From: Tanypteryx hageni
Taxonomy: Eukaryota; Arthropoda; Insecta; Odonata; Petaluridae
Direction of reading: 5' to 3'
NCBI GenBank assembly: GCA_028673005.1
Contig: CM054116.1
Coordinates: 83,030,572 to 83,094,571 of the forward strand
Length of the DNA stretch: 64,000 bases
The translations under genes were made by a program, and so were the position numbers. Positions 21,432 to 34,177 of the stretch are shown one piece after another. The notes beneath the pieces are model-generated. The model was not told the DNA's origin, searched no databases, and was given only the letters and a program-made list of their open reading frames with translations. Each line of letters starts with the position of its first letter. The first letter of the stretch is position 1.

Positions 21432-21815
21432 TTGTCTAGGGCGCAAAAATATCTCGTCCCGATTCTGATAACAGTAAAAGTTTATGTAGATGGCGTGTCT
21501 ACGTTGAAGTGTCTAGCTATATGTCAGAAATTTTTGCGGTGCGATGTCCGTACGACTCGAGGTCGCGAGGTCATTTCGACACATTCCGAGAGTCGACCGA
21601 GGAGTAGACGAAACCGCAGATGCGGGGACATTTTAGCGGGATTGCAGAGGCGGGTTACTCGAGTTAACGAGACGCTAGTTCCGTATGGAGACATCGAAGT
21701 GCGTCGAAGGCTTAGAATGTTCTCTGGACGTGAGGTCGCATTTGAGTGGTTCCAGCCGTTTCATGTCTCTCCCAGAAAACACCACGCCGTTGTGCGAACT
21801 GTTCACTTCTGTTGA
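21432..21815 (+). other. 127-codon Arg-rich open frame in a CpG-rich patch
   Basis: The frame is open from 21432 with a CpG-rich core (about 21538-21815) unlike its AT-rich neighbours. The product would be Arg/Val-rich (REVISTHSESRPRSRRNRR) with no domain I recognise and no clear transmembrane or signal segment. It ends TGA at 21813-21815. It may be a fragment of a mobile element, an LTR or an exon. I see no matching second copy in the window, so an LTR pair is not supported. Function unknown. Confidence 0.2.
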
Positions 21816-23465
21816 TTAGGTGGGATCCGTTTTCAAAATTCGTGTTTTGTCTGGGAAAATTAATTAATGATAAAAATTTAAAAACTTAGTTGTGTTTCTG
21901 CGTGATCAGAGATTTTTTCGCCAAGAATTAAAGTAGTTCATGAATTTCGTCCATTATGCATATATCATCGCTTAAATTTTACGTGGTGGGCCGCTGTGGA
22001 GATGATGAGAAATATGGCTGGCTGAATAAGTTAAAATAGGACTTTACCTAGAGATTCTGTGGTGTCCTATTAGCAAAAAGCAAGTCTAAATAATTGATTA
22101 ACGTCGAAATTTTGCAAGAAAGGGTATCACTGCCATAATTTAAAAAAATCAGGCTGCAGGTGGCCGATTTCTACTCTATAGATCTTTTACTATTTTCAGT
22201 AAAACTATCCCTTTTGAAAAATTAAGAACAATTCGGCCAATATTTTCAATGCCTAATTCGACGAATTTTTCCAAATATAACTAATTATTATAATTTAATA
22301 ATAATTATTTTTCAACACACGAAATAAACATTGCGTTCAAATCTGCAACTTCATAATAAGGCTGCGATTTAGATGCATCCTACGCAGCCAGCGTCACTTC
22401 TTTCGATTCGATTAATTGATTTTACATAAATATTTCTGTGGATTCCGTTTCTACTTATTGTTAGTGGTTTAACGCTTCATTTTTTTAATATTAGGTTATA
22501 GAAAGATTTAAAACACTTCTTATTATGTTACATACTTAATTGTTACTTATAGGAATTCAATATTCTTCGAGAATAAAACTCTATCAGCCACCATGCAGTA
22601 ATATTTCTCCATAATTTTGCGAAGACCGTAGATTGCGTGACATTTTTAACCGCAGAACCTGAAATTTCGATGAGTGGCAGCAATGCCCGCTTCAATTAAG
22701 CGTGCTTAATATTTAAAACTAAGATATATCTATTATTGATTAATGGCGCTTTTTACCGGTACTCGAATGAAACAATTACAAAGCCACTAAGCCACATTAA
22801 ATGTTTTATTCTCGCCAATGCGTGAATCGGTAATATAATGTATTTCTCTCTCAGTCATAATAAAAAGTTTCAAATAAAATTTTGTATGTTCTTAAGCACA
22901 TTAAGGTAGCGTGGTTTACCAACAAAAACGTTTTGCTTTTTCTCAAAATGTAATTACAAACATTTTTTGTGACATTAATTGTTTGCGGGTTGAACTACAT
23001 TTCATACCTGTATTCGCTTGACGCATTTATTTATGCGATTTGTTAAAATATAGGAAGGAAATGTCATGTTTTTGTTATACCCATAAATTGTTATTTTTAA
23101 TTCCACTCAAATTATCTATCTGACGGAAATGGAATTTGCGAGAGTCCATCACATCAGAGCAGCCATATTACCAGAAAAAAATGAAATTTATGCTTCTAAT
23201 TCTCACGATATAATTTCAAAAATTAGGTACACGTATAAAATTAGGCCTAAATATAAAATTAGATTTGCCTCCCTATAAATTGCTAATATTTTGATCATGT
23301 ATATTTTATTGCATGATCGTTTGGTTGTATCGCCTCTCTCGGAGTTTTCACATTAATAGAATAACTTAGTCATTGATAATTGATTTAGTTAAAGAAACGT
23401 GTATAATTTATGCTTATATGATTATTCACATAAATGCTACAATTGGGAGCAGGTCCTGGTGGCAG
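21816..23465. other. AT-rich noncoding stretch
   Basis: No gene, tRNA or TIR/TSD pair recognised on either strand. Confidence 0.4.
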
Positions 23466-23469
23466 CGGG

Positions 23470-23770
23470 TCCCCATCACAACTCAATGCATAATACTCAA
23501 ATTACATAATAAAAACTGGGTTTACTTAATACAAAATATAAGTTTTTTATACCATTTCCTATACACTATATACTACTTCTTAACTTCAAGTCACAGGAAC
23601 TCCCCTCACAACAGCTTTGGTATCACTCAATACATAATGCCCAAATTACATAATAAAAATTGAATGTGCTTAATACAAAAATATAACCTTTTTTGATAGT
23701 AGTTCCTATACACTATATACAACTTCTTGATTTCAAGTCACAGGAACTCTCGTCACAACAGCTTAGCTAC
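23470..23770 (+). repeat. Tandem duplication, unit about 150 bp
   Basis: Two units share CAAATTACATAATAAAAA (near 23498 and 23642), TTCCTATACACTATATAC and AAGTCACAGGAACTC (near 23588 and 23736), with spacing of about 145-150 bp. The frame 23373-23663 runs through the first unit and is an artefact. Confidence 0.8.
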
Positions 23771-24440
23771 AAACTACAACGTTTCATTTGTTATTTGTCC
23801 ATACAACTACAAAAATTTAGAATAAGTAAATAATCTTCTTCATGAATTTAAAAAAGGTCGACCCTAATTTGACATTAGATAGTTATTTGGAATATTGTGA
23901 TTAAATTATAACCCCACTATGTTTATTTACAATAATATCTTCTTCAATTAGTCGTTTATTGCATTTTTATTTTGACGAAATGCATGGGAGGAAAAATCAA
24001 AGACTGTGTGAAATGGTGATGTACAATGGAGACATGGAAAGCCTCATTACCACCACAATACCTGTTTAAACATGCCTTGGATCCTGAAGTCTTAGACCCT
24101 TGTAAACAACTTTTTAATTACCATGAAAATTTTCGCGTATCACTTTGCTTTCAAAGAAAATTGACTCGTAGCAAATAATCTCAATATTGCTCTTTATGTA
24201 CTGTGTTCATTCATTCATTCGATTCTGCTTCTCATGGAACGAAAATAACTTTAAGTAAAATCGGAATAAAAAAATGACTAATCTAATATATTTTTCCTCA
24301 TCCAAAGTGCAGGTAAATATCATCCCACAAAGCCACTTTCAACTCACAAATTCATCCAATAACGTGACCTAAAGGATACGAATAAAAGATCTATTGCATT
24401 CCAATTTTTATGAGTCGTAAGAACTCTCCGTTTTACTATC
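23771..24440. other. AT-rich noncoding stretch
   Basis: Nothing recognised. Confidence 0.4.
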
Positions 24441-25010
24441 GGCACTTTCGGAAGCTGGAATAACACGCGCACCTCCATTTTAGACCACAAGCCAAAAACT
24501 CATGCCCGCCTTCGATTCCGAAAAAATAAACAGAACCGCGGAGGAAAAAAAAGCAGAAAACGCGCGCGGCATGAGGATAAACTGGGGATGGAAAACTCGT
24601 ACGCGAACCCATTAAAGAGGCAGTAGGTCTGCAGGGCTGGGATAAAAGAGAGATGAAGAGGCATTTTTATATCCCTCCGCGGGACCATCTAAAAGACTCT
24701 TCGGTGGTTTGCGGATGCAGAAGCGAGCCAAAAAGAGAGATACGGGGGATGAACGGACGGAGAAAGACGGAAAGAAACTAAGTTAATATCAGTTCTGGAG
24801 AGGAACGGAGAGAGAAAGAGAGAGACAGGACGGAACGGTCGCATCGCCTTAATGTGCGCCACAGGGGGGCCCTTTTGCGGCGGGAACCGAAACCGCCACT
24901 GGAGCGAAGATCGCTGACCGTAACACCGGTGGCCGCAAAAAGAAATCCCATCAGAGCAAAAGAGATCGCGCGCGCGCGCAAAAAATAAGAGGGTGGAGTA
25001 AGTTTTCTCT
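24441..25010. other. GC-richer island next to the (CT)n tract
   Basis: Mixed CpG-containing DNA with (CG)n near 24969-24978. No domain in any frame. Confidence 0.3.
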
Positions 25011-25650
25011 CTCGCTCTCTCACTCTCCCCCCTTCCCTCTCTCGTCCTCTTTCTCTCTCCCCCCTTCCCCTTCTCGTCCTCTCTCGCCTCCTTTTGCCCA
25101 CTCTCGCACCCCTTTCTCGCCCCCTCTCTCTCCCTCTCTCTCCCTCTCTCTCTCCCTCTCTCTCTCCCTCTCTCTCTCCCTCTCTCTCCCTCTCTCTCTC
25201 CCTCTCTCTCCCTCTCTCTCCCTCTCTCTCTCCCTCTCTCTCTCCCTCTCTCTCTCCCTCTCTCTCTCCCTCTCTCTCTCCCTCTCTCTCTCCCTCTCTC
25301 TCTCTCTCCCTCTCTCTCCCTCTCTCTCTCCCTCTCCCTTTCTCTCCCTTCCTCTCCCTCTCTCTCCCTATATAAAGTCGTTTGTCTGTCTGTCTCTCTC
25401 GCCCTCTCTCTCTCTCTCTCTCGTCCTCTCTCTCTCGCTCTCTCTCTCACCCTCTCTCGCCCTCTGTCTCTCTCTCGCTCTCTCTCTCTCTGTCTCTCTC
25501 GCCCCCTCTCTCTCTCGCCACCTCTCTCTCTCTCGCCCCCTCTCTTTCTCTCGCCCTCACTCTCTCTCGCCCCCTCTCTTTCTCTCGCCCTCACTCTCTC
25601 TCGCCCTCTTTCTCGCCCTCTATCTCGCTTTCTCTTGCTCTTTCCATGGT
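25011..25650. repeat. Long (CT)n / (CCCTCTCT)n tract
   Basis: More than 0.5 kb of nearly pure C/T on plus, mostly CTCTCTCC units, then units with interspersed CG and CA near 25400-25620. The long frames here (25094-25375 and 25382-25867 plus; 24689-25594 minus) translate to SLSP or RERE repeats and are composition artefacts. Confidence 0.95.
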
Positions 25651-27239
25651 TTTCTCCATGCGACGCCAGATGGGGACAGGTAACGGGAGAGGGAAAAAAG
25701 ACAGACTCGAATCATACTCTTCCTTAGGTTCAGCGTATATTAAATGTTTTATTCATACCTGTTCTTTTTTATCGGAGTGTTTTATTCCCTCACAGAAAGG
25801 ATGGGAGAGCTCCTGTATCCGAGTCAACAGGGGCGGAATGAAAAAAAAGATAAAGAAGAGAATGTGACAACCAAAGGGTGCGTTCGTATTGGTGGCGATT
25901 GGGAGCTGAGAGAGAAATGTAAAAAGGAAACCCATTTCTCTCTCTTTCACTTCCTCGGGAATTTAGTATCCCGTGACTTTGGACGACAGCGTGATGCGTT
26001 GGATCGCCATTCGTTACAGGAATTGATCCCGTATTCCGTTGTCAGTTCTGTTTCAATAGACGGCAATATCCTATCTCTTTATCAATAAGTCTGTTTGGAT
26101 GATTATGGAGAGGGACCTAATCCGACTTTTTTAGTATCCCGTGAGAGAGTAATGTGGGAGATCGAAAAATAAGAGGAGACTTTCACGTTCGTTACAGGAA
26201 TGGCCGTTTATTTTATTCCCGCATCTTATCTATTTTATCTACCTCTTGGAATCGTGAGCCGTTGGGAAGGGGGATCGATATATGCGCGTTTTCAGGCAAA
26301 GTGAATTGAAAAAGTTTCATATGCCTTTCTTTTGCGCTTTGAAAGAAATCTGGAGCGCCATTTCGGCTTTTTTGTGATATTGACAACCCCGAGTTTTTAA
26401 AGAACAGATTCTTAAATGAAACTCCTGGATGCGACTCGAACCGCAAAAACTTTTTTTTAGCTATTATTTAATATGTATATTAGCTAATTTTATAGCGAAA
26501 GGCATAATAAATGAAAACGGAGACTCCGGTGAATATGAGCACTATACTGAAATGTTTTACTCCAAAACCGTACAATTCTTTTAATGTCTTCTATTGGAGG
26601 TTTAGTATATCGGAGAGTATATTTAAGGCCTTTCCCGAGTAGTGTTAAGTTCTTCATTTATAAATGTTTCTTTGGTGACGTTGTTCTGAAATGATTTGGG
26701 AGCATACATAGTTTCGTGATTTCTTCTATATAAGAGAGAATAATTTTCTACGAAGTTTGTTAGTTTTATTTTGGACTTTTTGTTGAACGACGGAGTGTAT
26801 TTGTTCAAGAATTGTACGGTTTGGAGAAAAAGATTTCCGCCAAAGATGCTTTAATTTTAACTTCGTCTGCACACATACAAGTAACTTATCTATTTATTCA
26901 CTTGTTTGAAAATTCGTTATACGTATATGCATTGTTATCTATATATTACCGTGGTAAGAAATGAACTTTATAGAACTAATAAATATATTTTAAGGTACTT
27001 TAAATTTATTTTCATCGCCAATGTTCTCATATAAAACATACTACATCAATGCTGAAGCGCGTTATTATTCATAAGTTATGTCTTTGATTCGAGTATCTTA
27101 AGACCTATTTAATTTTGAAAATAGAGAAGTTGTGGAAATTTTTGAGAAGGAATTTAGAATTCGTAATACATAATAGGTTCACGACCAAATAGCTAATATT
27201 TGATTTTTTTTATTTCCAAGATTTTGATGAAAAGACATT
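25651..27239. other. Mixed to AT-rich noncoding stretch
   Basis: Frames at 25744-26088, 26213-26446 and 26623-26808 show no domains. Nothing recognised. Confidence 0.4.
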
Positions 27240-27434
27240 GGGAATATTTTTGAAACGAGAAAAAAATCTGCTGTGATCGGGAATCCAACCCGGGTCTTTA
27301 ACTTACCGGGAAGATATTCTACCACTGAACTATAGTAGAAGATTAATTCTCCCGTTTCTGAACGCGGATGTTTTTCTTATGTTAGTTTTGTTCCCAGTCA
27401 TAGGAGATTTTTTTCTCGTTTCAAAAATATTCCC
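27240..27434. mobile_element. Inverted dimer of a tRNA-related repeat (foldback), perfect 30-bp IR
   Basis: The first 30 bp (27240-27269) are the exact reverse complement of 27405-27434. Read on minus, the left half carries an A-box-like TAGTTCAGTGGTAGAA (27317-27332) and a B-box-like GGGTTGGATTCCC (27281-27293) followed by the IR as tail. The D-arm resembles tRNA-Gly, but no acceptor stem forms, so it is not a tRNA gene. The right half repeats the tail words (CAGTCATAGGAGATTTTT) on plus without a tRNA part. Related copies occur at 63254-63320 and 61025-61075. Confidence 0.75.
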
Positions 27435-29340
27435 AAATTTACAGCCCTCCATCGATTTTTAAAAGTCATATTAAAGAAAGCACAGAAGTTTGAACAAATA
27501 AGCATTTTTGTTTAAAATAGAAGTCGCAGATGTTTGCTAGGGTATTATTATATGAGTCTTAATTATTTGAAGCAAGTGATTGGAGTGGGGAGAAAATCGG
27601 GCAAATGAACAAAAACTAACGGTGATAAAACTACGAAAAGAGAAACTTAACCCCAAAGTACAGACCGGAGGTGATGGAATGTTGTTACCAATAATAATTC
27701 CTCAATGTGAATAGTAATATATACATAAATGACAAAGTAGAAAATTTTTCTACAAGCCAGATGACGTTACAGTTTGATCCCTGTATAAGACTTAGAAGTT
27801 ATATCGGGAAGCACAGAAGTCCAAAACGATAAGGAGTGACAAAAATAGATCAAGAAGAATGAAAGTTTACCAAGTTTCTTCTGGAGTGAAATGTCGCAGG
27901 CAAACATATAAGAGAGAGGTAAATCATGAACAGATAGGAGAAGCCGAAAGCTAGGAGAGTTTTCTGAAAAATGAGAGCCGTAAGTACCAAGGAGATGTCA
28001 GAGGCACGAGAAAAACGTACATTAAAAGTGTGACATTACAATATAGCTGAGTTATTTAAAGGAGTTAAGCGAAAATATTGCCCATATTTTTCTACAAATA
28101 AAGACTACCAGAAATCAATACCCAAGCAGATAAACAGCTGTAGTTAGGATGGACAATCGAGGCAAACATAAAAAATCGAGTCTGCCATAAATACGGCATT
28201 GGAAAATTCTAAATAAAATAATTCTTGTTGAGTACATACCGTAGCAGTATTCAAGTATGGAACGTTTAAAATAATATTAAGTAATAAAGTATTTTATTTT
28301 CATTTTGTCAAAATATCAACCATGACACTTTTCGAAACATCTTCATGTAAAAAGGAATATTAAATCGCGCTAAGTATCTTTACTAGAGAAAAAATTAACA
28401 ACGTTTACACTGCATTTTTCAGAGTGGAATATCCACATACGTTTGCAAAAAAAATATTACTTTAACTGCAGGAAGGAACGATTTACCTTTGAAAACTTTA
28501 TATGACGCATTCCTGACGAGATCTGGTTCAACTTATTTGTGTCCACATCTGTATTCTTCAATGCCAAAAGTAAGAAATCTTTTGCCAGAGGACCAGTTCT
28601 GCAATAAAACCGTTGCATGACACAGCATCCACACCGAATAATCAATTCAGGCGCTTCCATCCCACTATGCAGGAGCTAAAAATATCCCATAGATCGGCAT
28701 AATAGTTTTCGTCAATCAACCAAGGATATTTCTGCAATAACATATCTCCATAAATAACACAACCTATGTCTCGGAAGATTAAAGTGAGGTGAGAACAAAA
28801 GAAAACGAATGAATTCATCACCAATAAATGAGAGTAGTCCTCAAGAAGAATGGCGAAGAGAAAGTGAAGAGAGAAATGGAAGGATTCGACGAAGGCATAG
28901 CTTTTGCAAGAACAATATCAGCAGTCGCGAAGGTGAAAGCAATCTGGAGGAAACCCGAAGAATGAAAAACTTTTAAAGACTCCGTTAATACCAGACCACA
29001 ACGGCCAGGATGAAAAACAAAGTCTCGATAGACCTAGATTATTATTACTTTTTCCTAACGGCGCCGTCGCCGCGGCATAACGTGCAAATGACTTCAATGC
29101 ATTCGAAGCCAAGATGTTGATAAGTTGCGAGATGGCATTTCCGCGCGAGTCTCGGATGATAACAGCGCTTCCGATATAAAATGGAAGCGGATCGCACGAG
29201 ATTTAGGAGCTGAGGGCGGAAATAATGATCAGAGCGGATAGTCCTTCGAAACACACAGATTTGCATTTTTTTAATCTTTTCTATCCGTAGAAATGCTCTG
29301 AGAAATGAAATACCAATAGGCGCAGAAACGCTATACACGT
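27435..29340. other. AT-rich noncoding stretch
   Basis: Short frames on minus at 28457-28660, 28642-28824, 28918-29112 and 29045-29338 show no domain. A GC-richer patch lies near 29060-29220. Confidence 0.4.
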
Positions 29341-29344
29341 CTCT

Positions 29345-29500
29345 GGAATTTCGCGGTTTCGCTTTACATGTTTTCGATTTAGCAACATTTCATTTATAAA
29401 TAATTACCCCGAATTGCAATTTCGCTTTAGCAAGGTTTCTATTTCCAATGGGGAAACCGGTCCCACTTTGCACGGTTTCGCTTTACGCGCCTTTTTTCAG
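29345..29500. repeat. Repeated TTTCGCTTTA motif block
   Basis: CGGTTTCGCTTTAC occurs twice (near 29353 and 29479) with a related TTTCGCTTTAGCAAGG near 29421. This resembles the TTCGCTTTA words of Tigger-type ends but no TIR pair was found. Confidence 0.3.
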
Positions 29501-31670
29501 GAAAGTAGGTACCTTGCAGAACAAGGGATGGTTGTATGCGAACTTTTTTTTATTGAAAACATTTTTTCGCAGAATTCAGGAATGAATGTGTTGCGTTGAA
29601 AGTCTTCCATAATAATAGCGAATATTTATATAGAAATACGATTTCTGTTTACGGTGAACTACAAATTTGTAATAATTACGTACTAACATTTTATTTCCTT
29701 GCCTATGCCGTATCGAAGAAAAACGATCACGACGAGAGAAAAATCAGCAAGCAAATGTTACTGTTATATTTTTTATTTTAAAGTAACTCGTTGAAATTGC
29801 ATCGACGAACCGAAAACAAAAACGTGTTGACTAATATTCTGAACTCGCTTCATGAAGTTCTTGCCCTTTGACTCAACTCTTTTTAAAAATAAAAATAAAT
29901 AAAATGTTACGCCTATTTCTGAAGCCTTTACTACAGGTAAATCTTTTCAAAGATAACTTTGGAGTTGCTTTAAAATGTATTTACCAAACCCCAAAAAAGA
30001 TACTGGATTAGAGATTTTATTTAAAAAGAGGGCAATTCTTCGTTTCCATTATATACATATACATACGTACACACATTACATACAAACACATATCCTTAAC
30101 TCCACTTAAACGAATTATGAACAAACAACGTGAGGAACAAATCGAAAGCGGTTATTCGCAATAAAATCTAATTAAAGGTTTTAAGAAACAGAACGCACAC
30201 TGCTGATTTAAAATTTTCACCAGATAACAAAGGGCTTATTTATTGTATCTCTTTTATCAAACCTATGCTGTATCGCTCATTCATTCTCATGAGAAAAAGG
30301 GATAACATTTTTTGTAAATAATCCAGAGACACCGAACATCAATCATCTTGTTAGCCATATTTCTTCGAAATCCATTCTTATATCCTTAAATCAATTCTTT
30401 GCGAGCTTTAGTAGAGGGGTTGGGCAGCTCCCCAATCAGAAGTGTACAGGTTCGAATTTCGGCTTTTACTTAAACGAGTGTACCCGTCTTTATTGGAGTC
30501 GATAGATTCATTTCAAAAGGCCGAGACGCATAATATGAGCTACCCATGTGTAAAAGCGATACAACTGTACGTTTTGTACATAAAGCAACGTTCAAATAGA
30601 AATCCATCTGGTCCAATTCCAACTTACCAGAATATGTATCCGCCATGGCGAAGAGCCGATGGGGGAGAGTCCGAACGCATAAACTATTCTCTACTTTTTG
30701 CTCGCCCAGACTCGCATCATGGCTTTTCACGCTCAATTTTCTCTCTGCATTCTTTGTAGGCGTTTGTTCGTCTCCTTAGCAATCCCATGAAATGTTATCG
30801 GCCGGCCTTCAAAAATAAAAAGTGAAGAACGACAAGCGGCGCACGCAACCAGCGCAGCGGTCAATTAAACCGCCGGAATGCATACACGTACCAAAACCGT
30901 CGATCTCAAGGGGATCGCGTAACAAGGAATAATTTAACTGCCGTAAATAATGAAACAGATTGCTGTCGGACGCGGCGGAATTGGTGAAGGGCTATATACG
31001 CGAATCTTGCTAATTGCGGAGGTGTTGAGGGATGGATTTGGCGATATTTTTTTAGCGACGAAAGCTCTTTCCCCCGTCCCACGAGGAGTCTAATGGAATC
31101 CATCGAGTCAAACATTTGGAATCCGAGTGACTGCATTTCGGAGTATGACGCCGCGCAATTTGCATTGCATGGTTATTAATGATTTCGCGGAAAACCTGAC
31201 CGTGTGTTTGTGTTCATCGAGATAAGTTTTAGTCAAGGTTTCAAGGATTTAATTGGGCCTAATGGACTTGATGGAATCATACCGCATATCTCATTATTTC
31301 GCGAATTGTAAATACTTCGAAACCCCGTGCATAGATCCTGGAACGAGCCAAAGAGATTTGTTTTTGACGGTTCAATTTAGACCCTTATCAGGGTGTTTTT
31401 ATAAATCGCGCCCGGCTATCACCCAAAGTTAAATACACTTAAGGGGAAAAGGAGATGGTTTAAAAGTCTTTCGTTTACTATTTATTTTTTAGACAAGCAG
31501 TTCATTTAGTGATCTATGTGGAAAAAATTAACGTCGTATTATTTAAATTTATTTATATTTAAGTATTTCGAGAAATACCGACAAAACGTTTAACTCACTT
31601 CCAGAAAACAATTGTTAGCAGTACGTAAATATCGAAATCGCACCAATAGGCTGATTTATATCCATAGATA
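29501..31670. other. Noncoding stretch with a GC-richer part
   Basis: AT-rich to 30430, then mixed with CpG from 30640 to 31130. A B-box-like AGGTTCGAATTTCGG lies near 30449. The 105-codon frame 30442-30759 has no domain. Confidence 0.35.
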
Positions 31671-32418
31671 CAGTAAACGCTTCTCCAGCGCGGGTTCCTT
31701 CAACGCGGAGTTAATTGTACTTGGTAAAATAAAAATTAAGATTATTTACACAAAACGCATAAAATTTAATTATATGCGGAACTGAACTGGGCGCGCACCG
31801 CATATTGCGTATGTAAATGACGCGAGGAATCCCATAGGCTACACCAGGGATCTCAAACTCGAGGCCCACGGGCCACATACAACTCGCGTGGTGCATTTAT
31901 GTGGCCCGCGAAGTAAGCTACTTTATACTACAGTGCCTGAACTCAAAATTTATTTCTTATAGAATACCTCACGCAAATCTTTATATATAATTTAAGATGT
32001 TCAAGAAGTGTATTAGATCAGCACCTTCAAAGTATTCGATGTATATTGCTCACTCCCATTTATTTATTATTATTATTTATTAGCATCCTGCACTGTTGGG
32101 ATAGCTGACAGCGTGTTTCTTGGGTGTCTGAAGGATCTATACCTTTGATGCCGAATCTAATATTTTTATAATGAATGGGTTAAAACCCGCATCATAGGGT
32201 TTCTTTCTTGCGGAAAGGGAGAGTGAATACCCAAATACAGCCCGCGGATGTGATACGGTACTTTAATGCGGCCCGCGGGTTTGCTGGAGAGCCTTTTTGC
32301 GGTCCGCAAACCGATGCGAGTTTGAAACCCCTGGGCTATACGAATATGTGATTTTTCCATAAGGTAGGAAATTTTCCCAACGCGATCTTTATCCCACACG
32401 TTGCGTAAGGGTCTACTG
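31671..32418. mobile_element. pogo/Tigger-like MITE, copy B, carrying a hAT insertion
   Basis: Left end CAGTAAACGCTTCTCCAGCG, preceded by TA. Right end, reverse-complemented, CAGTAGACCCTTACGCAACG, followed by TA. CAGT-beginning TIRs and TA duplication are the pogo/Tigger pattern. Excluding the inserted hAT and its duplication it is about 250 bp, with no transposase. Copy A lies at 8003-8519. Confidence 0.75.
31845..32333. mobile_element. Nonautonomous hAT, 489 bp, inside the pogo-like MITE
   Basis: Left end CAGGGATCTCAAACTCG; right end reverse-complemented CAGGGGTTTCAAACTCG (15 of 17). Flanking duplication GGCTACAC (31837-31844) and GGCTATAC (32334-32341), 7 of 8. Subterminal GGCCCACGGGCC / GCGGCCCGCGGG words are typical of this hAT type. 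An ATT-rich block near 32060-32080 may be a further insertion. Confidence 0.85.
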
Positions 32419-34177
32419 TATGTGCTACGGCAAACGATATGGAAATGTATTTTTCCCTCTAAAGTGGAAATTTTATCCGCTAATCACGGGATCCATATTA
32501 AATGTATGTACAACATTCAATTGGCAATATATATGTATCGTAAGAAACAATACTTAGGTCTGCGCAACTTCGACTGAATTTAGAGCAAACGAGGGAATGC
32601 GAAAAGCGATAAAGAGAGAGATTTCTATCAGAATCAAATTAGCCTTCAAACTCGCAGTAGGGTCTTTTATAAATCGAGCAATTTCGATTTTCCGAGAGAC
32701 GAGAAAACTAAACATAAAGGGTCAAAAATAATAGTGACGATAACGTATGACCTTTAGGTGCAAATAAAAAAAATTATCCCTGCTTTCACTGAGCGTAAAA
32801 CAAACAGAGAATCTCTTATACGGGCGCATCGAGCCACAGATGTTTTCTCAACCGTAAAATCAAAGAGATATTAATTAATTTTCCGCGCCAATCTTTTTAA
32901 AAAGAAAAACAGAACACGCGAGCGTTTCGTCCCTGGTAAACAAAAGAGACAATTTATGTAGACACTGAGAATGGGAGAATTCGGTGCAAAAATTAACGAC
33001 GGACTCGGAAGAGAGGACTCGATGCGTAAGATAACAACGAAAAATGAAAAAGAAAAGGTTCGCGATATTAAGTCGGAGGAAACCTTAAAGAGGATGCTTC
33101 GATTGGAGAGAGAGAAGGGGGGGATGTACTTTTTTTGATAAAACTCGTGGAAACTGGGACAGAAACGCCCATAATTGCGAGCCGACGAAAGGATGGGGAA
33201 TTGAAAAAAATATATATAACAAAAGTGTTCGATAGGTCGTAAAAAAACGAGTATACTCGTAGATCACCAACCGATAAGAACAAAAAGGTAAGCTTAACAA
33301 TAGAGCAGCCAGCATACTACTTCCTCAACCTCCCCCTTTCCCCTCTTCCCACTCTCCCTCCCCTCCGCCTCCTCTGCTTTCTGTCGGATGTTAGTCGTTG
33401 AGCGAAGGAAGATATATTGCGCACGTGAACAAAGCTTGGCGCCCCTTCACGGTTGTTTTATTTCGTTATTCTTTTTTTTCCAGTCTGCCGCGCGCCCCTT
33501 TTTTTTCTTCCGAGGCACGATCTCCCCGTTATGACGGCGTGTCTTTGACAGGGCATCCGTTCTGCGGCTCGATGACCTCTGACTCCCCTAAAAATACATG
33601 CCCTGCTCCTTTTCATATACAATACGCCCGCTCCTTTTCTGTGCAGGAGCAATGTCTCGACGATTCAAAGGCTACGCCGTCTATTCCTTTTGTGAAGCGT
33701 GGATCTAACGATTCGCACCAGGAACTTGGAGCTAGAAACAACTCTCGAGCTGAGTTTTTGAAATATCGATAAATTATAGAAACGATTTTTTCGAAATATC
33801 TATCAAAATATATACACATTTAGTTATTTGTCTATTTATTTATGGCTATGTGACGCATTTCGTTCATCAGTTATGTCTACGGTGACAACATTTTCAACTT
33901 CAGGCTATCTAGAAAATAATGGTCGGAGTGATTGAAAAAGTCGACGTCTTTGGAAAAAGTTCGGATTAATGTCAAATAATAATCATCGCCGTCAAAAATA
34001 TACAGATGGCTGTACATTCTTCTCAAATACGCTCAATTAAGTATACCTGTAGCCTTCTACCTCCCTGTTCCTTGCCGACCTCAAGCTGCTCCGCTTGCAC
34101 GCTGTTACGGACATTTTCGCTTACAACTCGAGAACGGGAAATCTGCAGCATGTGAAATTTGTATGTATGGTGTAGGC
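32419..34177. other. Noncoding stretch with a GC-richer part
   Basis: No gene recognised. The 124-codon plus frame 33398-33772 and the opposing frames at 33068-33315 and 33458-33819 (minus) have no domain. A C/T-rich patch lies at 33326-33380. Confidence 0.35.

Noticed and set aside
21260..21446. CTAGGGCGCAA repeated 175 bp apart as element ends
   Set aside because: No inverted partner or target duplication; left as an unexplained short duplication.
21432..21815. LTR of a retrotransposon
   Set aside because: No second copy in the window, no primer-binding site or polypurine tract, and no gag/pol coding nearby.
24689..25594. 301-codon Arg/Glu repeat frame on minus, and Ser-Leu-Ser-Pro frames on plus
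   Set aside because: Both are translations of the (CT)n tract; dinucleotide repeats stay open in every frame.
27275..27335. tRNA-Gly gene
   Set aside because: A- and B-boxes are present but the acceptor stem does not pair, the anticodon arm is malformed, and the segment belongs to a repeat family with inverted ends.
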